Under the pieces are notes generated by a model. That model saw only the letters and a list, made by a program, of their open reading frames with translations, ran no database searches and was not told where the DNA came from. Below, one piece after another: positions 32,909 to 43,529 of a DNA stretch of 64,000 bases; the first letter of the stretch is position 1, and each line of letters starts with the position of its first letter. Origin of the DNA: Pseudopyrenochaeta lycopersici (lineage: Eukaryota; Ascomycota; Dothideomycetes; Pleosporales; Pseudopyrenochaetaceae); the NCBI GenBank assembly GCA_003313425.1, contig NHZP01000004.1, forward strand, positions 1,984,001 through 2,048,000. Reading direction: 5' to 3'. The translations under genes and the position numbers were made by a program.

Positions 32909-33725
32909 AGTCGGTTGTTGCTGATCATAGCTTTTCATATGTTGACGACAGAAATTTCGATGCTAAAGACTTTCATGCCTCCACTTTAGCCATCCGCTTA
33001 GACTTTAAGTTAGACAGATTAGAACAGAGTCTACGATACTTGACTTAAAAGAGACTGTGTTTTCAAACAATATAATTGAGTGGTGCAACAATAGAAATTT
33101 ACGTAACTCGCTCGTGGGCCAGTCAAAAGTTCACCGGGAGTTGCCACACACCGAACCACTATCTTGTCGAGAATCTTTCTAGGTCGAGCTCTTTCGACAT
33201 GCAACTTGGGGCCTCACAACTCTCGCACAACTCTCGACGAAGCGGATGATTACGTCGGTCCAAGCGTCATTCGCTGATTGACTGAATGTGTTTTGGGGCT
33301 CTAACCGTATACGGTCCGACTAGACTAACCGCTTTCGATCCGACGGACGCTAACTGTATTTGGGCCGACACATCGCTCTTGACAGTTACGGAGGCGGAAA
33401 GACGACTGGGCTGCCATTGTCACTGCTATTGTCATGTACTTCCTTTCTTCGTCCGTCAAAGCGAGTAGACAGTGCCCGGGTCATCAGATGACAAATGTAA
33501 ACCAGCAATATGGTCACACTTTCTCTTTCACGCCTTTATCAAGTGGACTAGAACACTATTTGCAGGCAACACGTACAACTGCACAGGTTGCTTTGAAGAA
33601 CACATCGTTTCTTTCCTTCCCCTGAGCTGTCACCTCTCTACGCTAATTTGACTACGAACGGAACCCTCGATATCGGCAGCAGAAGTTAACTCCAACCTTA
33701 TTCACAGCTTCACCGCTTGTGAAAG
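32909..33725. other. Intergenic, promoter of the MFS exporter gene
   Basis: 817 bp. The region 33250-33370 carries several CCGAC-type motifs and a perfect 12-bp palindrome (see 33304-33320). No gene-like frame. Confidence 0.5.
33304..33320. promoter_or_regulatory. Composite regulator site: ACCGTATACGGT palindrome plus GGTCCGAC
   Basis: ACCGTATACGGT (33304-33315) is a perfect palindrome with CCG and CGG triplets spaced by four bases, the form expected for a Zn2Cys6 dimer. It overlaps GGTCCGAC (33313-33320). Related CCGAC motifs follow at about 33339 and 33364, and GTCGGTCC precedes at 33253. CGTATACGG recurs at 36500-36508 before the GMC oxidoreductase gene. It lies about 410 nt before the exporter ATG. 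Confidence 0.4.
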
Positions 33726-35701
33726 ATGTCTGCGACCCTTCCCAGTCAAAATTTTGCAGTTCCGGATACTATGAGTACACCATCAGAGATCAAGGGTCTC
33801 GATGTGACAATGAAGAGCAAAGAGGGCAGCAATTCAGAGGTTACATCTCATGAGAACGAGGAAAAAGAAGACGACGTGGAATACCCTAGCTCCTGGAGGC
33901 TAGCCTCGGTCGTAGTAGCCCTGGTGTTGAGTATGTTTCTTGCGAGCCTCGACATGGTAGGTTGTATCCAAGCTCTCTTCACGGCAGAGCGCAGTGGTAT
34001 TTGAACCTTCTGACTTATATGACTAGACTATCGTCGGCACGGCGATCCCGAAGATCACAGAAGAGTTCCAAAGCCTTGATTCAGTAGGTTCAGAAACATT
34101 TAATAGATGTTCTCTCTGCAAATGTCTGACATTTCAAAGGTTGGGTGGTATGCCTCCTCCTTCTTCCTCACCGTTGCTGCCTTTCAGTCCACTTGGGGTA
34201 AAGCCTACAAATTCTTCGATCTGAAATACGTTTTCCTTATCTCAATTGTGATATTTGAGGTTGGCAGCGTAATATGTGGTGCCGCTCCCAACAATGAGGC
34301 CCTTATCATTGGCCGTGCTCTTACTGGGGTTGGTGCTGCAGGTGTCATAGGAGGTAGCTATTGTATTGTCGCGCTCGCAGTGCCGCCGCACAGACGACCC
34401 GCCTTTACGGGAATCATGGGGGCCACATATGGAGTTGCGAGTGTTATTGGGCCTCTTTTAGGAGGTGTATTCACAGACAAGGTGAACTGGCGTTGGTGGT
34501 AAGTAATCAGACTTTGTCGTTAGGTAACTACAATCATTAACATACAAGGGCAGCTTTTACATCAATCTACCAGTTGGTGGCATCTCTGCAGCAATTATCT
34601 TCTTTTTCTTCCAGACGCCAGCCCACTCACGCTCTAAAGAAAAACTCCGTCTCTACGAGAAATTTCTTGAAATGGATCTACCCGGCGCGCTCATAATTCT
34701 GGCTGCTGTAGTGTGTTATCTACTTGCGTTGCAATGGGGCGGCACCACAAAATCATGGGGCGACTCGGAAGTCTACGGGCTGCTAATTGGGTTTGGATTA
34801 ATCACTGCTCTGTTCTTGGTCGTTGAATGGGTGCAAGGTGATCGAGCGTTGTTGGTTCCGTATTTGCTAAAAACGAGAGTTGTTTGGGTCGGTTGCGCTT
34901 TTGGGTTCTTGTAAGTCTACCACCACTGATTCCGTTGTCCCACTCAACATGATGACTGATATTACGCCAGCCTTGGAGGTGGCTTCTTTGTTCTGCTCTA
35001 CTACCTACCAATTTACTTCCAGGCTGTACAAGGCGTGTCAGCAGAGCAGAGTGGTATTCGCAATCTTGCGCTGATTGTTTCTGAAAGTACGTCTGCCTGA
35101 TCCTCTTTTTTTTAATATGCTAATACTTTTTTTAGCCATATTCACCATTCTTGCCGGTATTTTGGTCTCTACTTTCGGTCTCTTCGCTCCCTTGATGATA
35201 TTCGGTTCTGCCGTTGCCACCGTCTCTGCGGGTCTGACCTACACACTATCCACATCCTCGTCAATCGGCCACTGGGTTGGATACCAAGTCCTTGCAGGTG
35301 TAGGTATTGGCCTCTGCTTCCAAGCCCCTATCATGGCTGGACAGGCTCTCGCCAAACACGAAGACGTTCCTACGACCACGGCTCTCCTCATGTTCTTTCA
35401 GACGATGGGCGGCGCACTCACCGTTTCTGCAGCGCAATCTATGTTCGCTAATGAGCTGATTAGTTCATTGGGACGGAGTCTGCCATCAATGAACCCAGCA
35501 CAGGTGCTTGTCGTCGGTGCAACTGAAATTCGAACTGCCTTTTCATCAGAGGATTTTCCTGCGATACTAGCAGCTTATATGGATGGTCTTCAGGTTGCAT
35601 TCATTTTTCCGATTGCGCTCTTTGGTGTCAGCATGCTAATCAGTCTCGCGACTCCATGGACAAATATCAAGGCAAAAGCAAAGCCAGGTGTGGCCGCTTG
35701 A
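33726..35701 (+). CDS. MFS transporter, DHA (14-TM drug:H+ antiporter) type
   Basis: 561 residues in six exons: 33726-33956, 34027-34083, 34140-34498, 34554-34910, 34971-35086 and 35136-35701. A charged cytosolic N-terminus of about 60 residues precedes the first membrane segment (VVVALVLSMFLASLDMTIVGTAIP, split by an intron), which matches the DHA2 motif LDxTIVxxAxP. Other DHA2 marks are WYASSFFLT, GRALTGVGAAGVIGG and NWRWCFYINLPVGG after the loop. Members export drugs, toxins and secondary metabolites. Its place between the regulator pair and the oxidative enzymes suggests product efflux or self-protection. The promoter has candidate Zn2Cys6 sites. Confidence 0.9.
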
Positions 35702-36844
35702 TTTGGAGGGTGGAAAGGGCGGCTTCATTGGGTTAGGATATTGAGAACATATTCTTTTTATCAGAAAAGATTAACAAGCAATGGCTAGCATGTCCCCTGG
35801 GGCCTGACTTAGATGGAATTTTTCACTGGACAGAGTTTGATTTTGGGTGGGCCATGTTGGTCTCACCACTTTTCGTATAGAATGATACATCAAAATTCAT
35901 TGTGCTTTTGTTAAGATGAGGGTTCCTTGCAGCATGGAATAGTTCGGGCGTTTCCGAAGTTAGGGCGCAGTGGTTTATGTCACTGGAGGAAATCACTAAA
36001 TTGATTTAACAATCACGATTACATGGAGTTTCAAACCTCGGCACAAGCGCTGAACACTGTTTTCGGAAGCTACGTTAGGCGCAATCCGAGATCACAATAA
36101 AGACAAACTTTCTGCAATCCGAGCTGATACAATGTTCTGGTGACAGAGGTTGGAAAACATTTGCTTCTATGGCTGTATGCATTGCGAAAGCAGGACCGCG
36201 CAAGAGGATTTCAGGCACGCCGAAATCGATCTCAAGACGCAGGGTGGGCATCGTAATCTGCCACGTGCTTTCCATGTCGAGCTATCCCAAATGGTGGCGC
36301 AAGGTAGTTTAACATCCGAAGTGAAAAGCGCGGACGTCCTATCAGCAGCCACCAGCGTGCTAGATCCTGCAGGTACGCCACGCCTGAGACCCGGAAGCAT
36401 GGTCCGTCAAACGAACCAGGGTGCCGACACGTGGAGACCCGACCAATATATTCGTACAATTCTACCTTACTCCGTTGCCCCCAAACCGAGGTTGTATGTC
36501 GTATACGGCGGAGTGGCTTTCAAGTGAGCTGATTCAAGTAGGCAGAAGGCTCAACGGGAGTCACGGGCATGCTTTCATGATTTACGGACTTCCGCTGGCT
36601 CGAGCCAAGGGTGGAGCAAAAAGAGTATGCTTTGAGACAGAGGTTGGAGATGATGCGAATGGCCGGTGAGGAGAAAGAACGCCTTATTGACTTTAAAAAG
36701 GAACAAGGTCCTCGCGATGTTTTAGCTGTGCACCGTCCCTGTTCACGAGTAACAACCTTCGCTTCTACAATACGCGACCTTTGACTCTTTTTCATATCTT
36801 ATATTTGTACACTTGTCGTCTTGATTCAGTCGGAGAGTCGCACC
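35702..36844. other. Intergenic, promoter of the second GMC oxidoreductase gene
   Basis: 1.1 kb. CGTATACGG at 36500-36508 (345 nt before the ATG) repeats the core of the palindrome before the exporter gene. A 125-codon open frame at 36150-36527 has no recognisable motif and overlaps antisense frames, so I do not call it. Confidence 0.5.
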
Positions 36845-38788
36845 ATGGTTTCACAACTTGCATTAACGCTTCTTTCTCTCGTTTCTTGGACTACTGCGGC
36901 GCCTGCGCTACCTTTAGAAGGTCGTGCCTATCAATATATCGCTGCGCCTGCAAATAAAACCTTCGACTATGTGAGATGATCCTCCCTTTGCTCCATTCAA
37001 TAATCTCATTTAGACCAAGGTTATTGTTGGTGGTGGCCTCACCGGCCTCACTGTTGCAGCCCGTCTCGCTGAGAATCCGGCCATAACTGTAGCGGTTCTC
37101 GAGGCGGGAGACTTCTATAACAACATAAACGGAAATGCTTCCCGTGTCCCAGGCTATGGCGCTCAAGTCGGCGGTCCAGGTGTGGAATGGAGTATGCCCA
37201 CAACTCCACAGGCTGCGCTCAATAACCGTTCACCTCCATGCACTCAAGGAAAGACCATCGGCGGATCAACTGCTACCAATCTTATCACATATCACCGGAG
37301 CACCAAAGGCGCCCACGAGAAATGGGCGGCAACTGTAAGCGACGACAGCTTCAAGTGGGACTCATTCCTCCCGTGGATGCGCAAGGCAACCAATTTTGTG
37401 CCTGCGAATGCGCAAATCCGAGCAAAAAATGCAACAGTACCATCACCGAGTGTGGAAAGCTGGGCCAATGCGAAAGGGCCTGTCGGGATTACGTACCCGA
37501 ACTGGGCGAATCCTGTGTCTTCTTACGCCCAAGAAGGTTGGAAATCACTCGGATTGAACTCATTAAAAGACCTGACGAGTGGCTCTTTGATTGGAAATCA
37601 ATATTCTCCCATGGCAATTCACGCAAAAGACCAATCGAGAGCAACCGCTGAGAGTTTTATCGATTATTCGATTGCCAGTAGCCGCCAGAATCTCTTCATA
37701 TTTACAAAGAGTTTGGCGAGGAAGGTCAATTTCGACAGCCAAAAGAAAGCAACATCTGTCCTTGCTGACTCAAACGGCGTTTTCTTCCAACTGGAAGCGA
37801 AGAAAGAAGTTGTGCTAGCTGCAGGAGCATTACACACTCCCCAGCTCCTAATGGTGTCTGGGATCGGTCCCCAAGAAACCCTCTCCAAGCATCAGATTCC
37901 TGTTGTCAACGCGCTGCCTGGTGTTGGAAAGAATTGGCAAGATCATCCTAACTTCCTGATGGCTTTCGGTGCGAATGCTGTTACTGGAGCCATGCTTCTT
38001 GACCCGACATTTGCGGCAGCAGCAGCGAAAGAATACACCGAAAAACAAACTGGCATCCTTACACACAACATGGCCGACTACTACGCATGGGACAGGGTGC
38101 CGGATAGCCAGCTAAGCTCAACAGCGAAGAGTGACTTGAAGAGCGTACCAAAAGATTGGCCACATTACGAAGTCGTACTGGCAAATGTACCTCTCCCCTT
38201 TGGAACAAACTCTGCGCAAGGCATCGTTATGCTGCAGGCCGTAACTTCTCGCGGTATGTTAATACTGTTCATCAACTCTGGATATGTCTACTAACAAACG
38301 ATAGGAACCGTTTCTATCTCTTCCACGACCACATCTGACGCGCCAGTCCTGGACTCGCAGACTTTTGCAACGTCCACTGACCGTGAGCTTGCGGTGCTTG
38401 CATTCAAACGCGCGCGAGCCTTTTTCTCTACCCCATCCATGAAGAAAATTATCTCTGGGGAGCTCATGCCTGGATCGTCAGTCTCTTCTGACGAGCAAAT
38501 CCTTGACTGGCTGCGAAACAACATTGGGCCGGGCGCACACCCATGTTGCACAGCAACGATGGGGAAGCAGAGCGATGCGAATGCCGTCACTGATACGAAG
38601 GGGCGCGTATTTGGTGTCAAAGGCTTAAGGATTGTCGATGCGAGCGTGATGCCCTTCCTTACTCCAGGACATATTGTTGCTGTATTATGTAAGTGTTTTG
38701 ATACCGCTGAGTGCGAAGCAACTTGCTGATCATGAATATAGATGGACTTGCCGAGAAGATTGCGGATGACATGAAGAAGGGCAGATAA
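36845..38788 (+). CDS. Secreted GMC oxidoreductase with altered C-terminal box
   Basis: 596 residues in four exons: 36845-36970, 37020-38253, 38305-38688 and 38742-38788. MVSQLALTLLSLVSWTTAAP is a signal peptide. The FAD-binding motif GGGLTGLTVAARL is at about residue 45, LEAGD near 70, GKTIGGSTATNLITYHR is signature 1 and GALHTPQLLMVSGIG signature 2. The C-terminal box usually written HP-x-GTCKMG is here HPCCTATMG, and the last block is GHIVAVLYGLAEKIADDM, keeping the active-site His. It oxidises an alcohol or C-C bond in an unknown substrate. Position next to the exporter and P450 genes makes it a candidate tailoring oxidase, although a secreted enzyme would act after export or in the wall. 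Confidence 0.87.
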
Positions 38789-39379
38789 GGTTGGTGACTG
38801 CGGATTGTTTCCTAGTTAACGGGTTTTCATTTCTAGTTGGATAGTTTTAGAGCACCGGGTTTGGTGTTTTGTACCACAGTAAATACATATCAATTCAATC
38901 CTCTTTGTAATCATCAAATGATCTTCTTGAGGGGAATGCATAGCTTCCGAGTTCTGGGGCTTGACCACTGAGGGTCAATTGCCTGTCATCATCTGTTGCA
39001 ATGGATGTCGCCCCGTTGTTGTTCCAACTACAAGGATGCGCTCATGCGGTCCTTCAATCTGTACATCCTGAACCGGCGTCCGAGTGCAGTAAAATCGAAA
39101 CCAAGAAGCACTTTCTCGGTAAATATCCTGGAAACGGTTTATTCTGTTGGTTCACTGGATGGTATATTGACTGCCGGAACGTGATAACCGTGGTTCAAAA
39201 TCTTTGCAACTTCATAAACGCCCTACCATCCCGATACGTCTTCATCGAGCGAAGTGTGCAAAATGTCATAGATTGCAGGGAGATATCATGACCTGTAAGG
39301 ATGATAATATATACTGACTTTTTATTATTATTGGCCTTATATATGCTGGTATTCATTGATCATTAAACTCGGCTTCCGT
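38789..39379. other. Convergent intergenic stretch
   Basis: 591 bp between the 3' ends of the GMC oxidoreductase gene and the P450 gene on the other strand. A 96-codon frame from the ATG at 39001 has no signal peptide or motif and is not called. Confidence 0.5.
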
Positions 39380-40981
39380 CTAAGTGTGTTCTTTGACCAC
39401 TTTGATCCGAACGCCTCTCGAATCCGCAGCAAACCCCCCCGCAAAGCCATCCCATGTGATTTCCACATCCTTTGAAGTAGTTTGATAGAGTTCAAAGTCG
39501 AAGCGCCGGATAAGACATGCAATGGCGAGATGTAACTCTGCGCTTGCGAGGCTGAACATTGGTTAGCATTGGGTATTGTGTATTCTGTAATATTCCGTTT
39601 CACTCACTGTAAGCCAATACATGCCCGTGTTCCTTTAGAGAATGGAATCACGTATTTCTCCAAGCCTTGTGCGGCGCCGAACCAACGATCTGGGTCGAAT
39701 TTGTAGGGTTGTGGAAATAATTCAGGATCCAAGTGCATGAAGTGCGTACTCATCGAGACGGGCGTTCCGGCAGGGATGGAGTAGTCCCGAAAGTGGAGTA
39801 CTTCGCTGGGCGCGGTGCGGATCAGACGTGTGGTGATGACAGCTTGCACACGGTGAGCCTCGAGAATAGTCGCACGCAGATATGGTAGCTGCTCCAGCTT
39901 CTGCCAGCTAGGAGGGTTCTGAGGGTCTGGAATAGCCTTTCGAAGCTCGGACTCAAGTTTTGCCAATGCGTCTGGGCTGTTGAGCAGGTGGAAAGTGAGC
40001 ACCGCTAACGTTTGCGCAGTTGTCTCGCCACCTGCGCCAACTAGAATGAAGCCCTCATCCATAAGACGCTCAACGGTTTTCTCGTTTGGCGGCAAATTGC
40101 TGTCACGGAGTTCCTCGAAAATGGTTCTGTGCTTGTCCTTTTCGCTGGATTCACGCGCTAGTGTCGCTTCTACGATTGCTCTGACGTCCTGTTTAATTAG
40201 GACATGTTCGTTTCGCATGTATCAGGATTTATGTCCGTACCTTCTGTACCTTTAAGAAAAACGCGACTGGCTTGCTGACCATTGCAGCCACGCGATCTGG
40301 CAATCGCATCATGACATCCGCTACCCATGGAAGGTGACGATTCATGATGCTTGCTTCGATCATAGCGAGAATCGCATGCTTCCAATCGGGATCAAATCCA
40401 GGCTTATCCAGCAGCCCAAAAGAGTCTCCAAAAGCATAATGAGAGATGACATCTAGGGTTAAAGCCATGAATGCGGTTTGCATCTCTACCGGTGTTGCCG
40501 TGTCGATGTGTTCCCTGAGCGCTGTGCAGAGCCGATTCACTTTATCCTGAATGAGAGGCTCAATAGTTGCGATACTGCTTTTCGAGAAGTATGGATTGAG
40601 TGCGCTTCGCCTGAGGCGATGAAGATCATGCCCAATGGTGCCAAAAATGCTTTGCCCACCGCTCCGGCCCACGAACCATGCAGATTTGTCGCGCCTGCGA
40701 CCGCCTGCCGCGTAAAGCTCGTTGTACCAGTCGGGGTCGCGAACATGCAGTTCATATGGATTGATGCGCACAATAGGCCCATAGACCTTGTGCATCTCCT
40801 CAATTTTCTTATAGAACTGCCCATGCTTGACGGCGTCGTAGTAGAACTCATACCACATTGTCATGGCGGCGAGCCTGGGGCCAGGGAACTTGGCGAGAGG
40901 AGAGAAGCAGATTCGATATATCGCAAGACATGCCGAATAGAGCAGGAATGCTCCAACAAGGGGAAGCACGATTGGGATCAT
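39380..40981 (-). CDS. Cytochrome P450, trichodiene-oxygenase-like class
   Basis: 497 residues in three exons: 40981-40241, 40188-39608 and 39551-39380. The start is the ATG at 40981; the open frame reaches 41065 but only with GTG. The N-terminus is an ER anchor (IVLPLVGAFLLYSACLAIY) followed by the proline hinge FPGPRLAA. The I-helix reads AGGETTAQT, the K-helix ExxR is EAHR, and the heme loop is FSKGTRACIG with Cys437 as ligand. The N-terminal third (WYEFYYD, GPIVRINPYELHVRDP) resembles TRI4/CYP58-type enzymes that oxidise terpenoids, though the class is broad. It is transcribed divergently from the SDR gene, sharing a 552-bp promoter, so the two are probably co-regulated. Confidence 0.9.
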
Positions 40982-41533
40982 GATGGCGATGTGGCAATGA
41001 GCGAGAATGGCGCGCTGTTGCAGATAGCTATACCCAAGAATCCAAGGCTCCCCTCCATGTGCCACAAATCCTGCGACAGAAATCTGCTAGGCCGACGTTG
41101 AGATGAGTGCTACGGATTGTCCTCCGCTGTATTGCCCGCGCAGACTACACGAGTCGATCAGGCTATACGAGCTGGTCAGGCTGGATGAGCCGCTCAGATC
41201 AAACGAGGCGGACGATCGCTGCAGGCATAAAATAAGCTTCGGAGGCCGCTCTGCGCTAACCGCATTGGGTCCGCAATGAGGCTCAGGCGAAGCGCACCAA
41301 ACATCGTCCGCATTTCTTTTGAAGAGACAGTCGGAACAGTGCATTATTCAGCCGGCCGCTCTTTGTCCTTTTCAATTTCACCATACACCAAGAGAACTAT
41401 ATCTCCTCTACGCATTGCTCATTCCATCTTCCTACCATCCATATTCCACTTGCGCGTCCCTAGCCTCCTCACCATCCACATTCCACTTCAACCACCCCAC
41501 TTCCCACGAGCCATCCCACGTTCAATCGCCACA
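40982..41533. promoter_or_regulatory. Bidirectional promoter, P450 and SDR
   Basis: 552 bp separate the two divergent ATGs. A four-unit degenerate 18-bp repeat lies at 41146-41217, with a TATA-like CATAAAATA near 41226 on its SDR side. CA-rich and CT-rich sequence precedes the SDR start, typical of fungal 5' leaders. Confidence 0.5.
41146..41217. repeat. Degenerate 18-bp tandem repeat, four units
   Basis: Units are TACACGAGTCGATCAGGC, TATACGAGCTGGTCAGGC, TGGATGAGCCGCTCAGAT and CAAACGAGGCGGACGATC. Units 1 and 2 agree at 14 of 18 positions; all share ACGAG or ATGAG at position 4. It lies in the shared promoter and could be an array of activator sites. The reverse frame encodes a Ser-rich six-residue repeat but is closed off from the P450 frame by a stop, so I read it as non-coding. 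Confidence 0.6.
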
Positions 41534-42580
41534 ATGGGTTTCGCGCTCCAATTCCTCAAGTCTCAGCTTTTTACACGACTCCCATATCCAACCTCCGACT
41601 TCAGTGGCCAGACCATCATCATTACGGGTTCGAACACGGGCCTGGGTCTTGAGGCTGCGCGCCACATTGTTCGCCTCGGCGCCTCCAAAGTCATCCTTGC
41701 TGTCCGCACAGTCGCAAAAGGCGAAGCTGCAGCGCAACAAATCATTGCCTCTACCAATGCAAAGAAGAATGTGATTGAGGTCTGGCAACTCGACCTGTCT
41801 GACTATGAGAGCATCAAAGCGTTCGGAGCGCGTGTGCAGGCACTCGAACGCCTTGACGCCTTGATCCAGAATGCGGGTATTTTGACTCGGCACTTTGAAC
41901 TGGTGCAGGACAACGAGAGCCACATCACAATCAACGTCATTTCAGCGACCCTGGTTGGCCTCCTGGTGCTGCCAAAGCTGCAAGAGACCAGCCACAACTT
42001 CGGGGTCAGAACGCGGTTGGCTTTTGTTGGCTCCGACCTGCAGTACATTGCCAAGTACAAAGAAGGCGAGACATCTGGATCCATTTTGGAGGCACTAGCA
42101 AAGAAGGAGGGAGTCGACATGGGCGACCGTTACAATGTCTCCAAGTTGTTGCTCCTCTACACCGTCCGTGAACTTGCAGCACGAAGCCCGCTCTCCAAAG
42201 ACTCCAATGTTGTCATCAGCAAGCTCACACCGGGAGCCTGCCAGTCGGATCTTTTCCGTGACGACATGGGCTGGCTGGAAAGCACAATCCAGAGCATACT
42301 TGTCAAACTTATTGCCCGTACTACCGAGGTTGGCTCTCGCACTTTGGTCCATGCCGTGAAGCCCGATATCGAGGACAATGCGCATGGCGCCTTTTTGATG
42401 GATTGCAGAGTTGCACCGTAGGTACTCTCCCTGACACTAGGATCCAACAACTGACTTGTAAACAGAAACGGCTCCCGGGTTGATAGCGCCAAGGGTCAGA
42501 GCGAGCAGAGGCGGTGGATTGAGGAGTTGCTTCCCAAACTAGAGAGCATTTCGCCAGGCTGCACAAAGGTCCTAGTATGA
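41534..42580 (+). CDS. Short-chain dehydrogenase/reductase, retinol-dehydrogenase-like
   Basis: 332 residues in two exons, 41534-42417 and 42466-42580. The start is the ATG at 41534 in the context CACAATGGG; an in-frame ATG at 41276 would add an 86-residue Pro/Ser-rich extension with no match, and lies in the promoter. The Rossmann motif TGSNTGLG is at residues 31-38, IQNAG near 115 and the catalytic YNVSK at 200-204. The family uses NAD(P)H to interconvert alcohols and ketones on lipophilic substrates. Divergent transcription from a P450 gene suggests oxidation of a hydroxyl group introduced by that enzyme, or the reverse reduction; this is inference. Confidence 0.9.
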
Positions 42581-43529
42581 GTGCACAGACACATTGATAA
42601 TGGTTGACCTGTCAGTACGGTGCTGGGTTTCTTTCGGTGGCGTTCTACCTCGGGCTATGGCTCTCACGAGGCAACTGTGTTTGCTTTCCTGTACTTATCA
42701 CTCTGGTCTTCCTATCTTCCCAAGGCTTCTACGTGCATGGCTATCAGCGAGGGGACTGTTTTAATTTCTAGAATTCGTCACTATTCAAAATGATTCCTTA
42801 CCTATTGCTCCGTCCTTTTTGCTTTCGGCCTTGTGGTTGCACAGTATGATCAGAGTTGGCATCGTGATACAGTGACACAAAAATAAGGAAGCTTCCCCAT
42901 CGGCTTCTCGTTCGAGGGCAGCAATTGTTCGCGAATCTCTCATCCGGCGCTGCAACTGCATCTACATGCTACCGATCAGATGGCTAGTTCCCAAATGTGA
43001 GGCAATGTGTGTGGCAGAGGGTGCAGATTGCGACAAAGAGACGGGGGAGCGGGGCTTGAGAAACGGCGTCCTGGCTCGTGCGCCTGCCCTCTTGCTGGCG
43101 ATTTTCGTCTCAGTCACTGCGTCCATCCCGCATCTCAGGCTCTACCCTGCGGTTCCGGCAGTTGAGTATGGTCTGAGCGATTTGCGCTAAACTTATGCTT
43201 ATCTGCAGCGGAAGGCAAGCATGCTGTCCATTTTCGGTCCGCAGTGGGGGACCGATTACCTTGCATCTGACGTGCCTGAACCGAGCATGCGCGCCCCATG
43301 TCATGGAACGAGAGCTCTCCCACCAACGGTACTCCATCCACATCTGCTCCGAAAGACCCTGGATTCCGGGTCTACGGAGCCAATGGTTTTACCATAGCTG
43401 TGCTCATCCTACGAGAACAGACTAAGTGTTCTTCGACCCTCGCTTCATCCAGATTACCATCATTACTTCTGTTCCCTCATTCATCTGGTCCAAGGAATTG
43501 TCACAAGCAGCTGTCGGGCGAGCAAAATA
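42581..43529. other. Intergenic
   Basis: 949 bp between the SDR and second P450 genes. Overlapping short frames near 42966-43440 show no motif. It includes the promoter of the P450 gene. Confidence 0.5.

Noticed and set aside
36150..36527. 125-codon open frame upstream of the second GMC oxidoreductase
   Set aside because: No motif, heavy overlap with antisense frames, and position within the gene promoter.
41276..41533. Upstream ATG extending the SDR by 86 residues
   Set aside because: The extension is Pro/Ser/Ile-rich promoter-leader sequence; the family begins near the ATG at 41534, which has a good initiation context.
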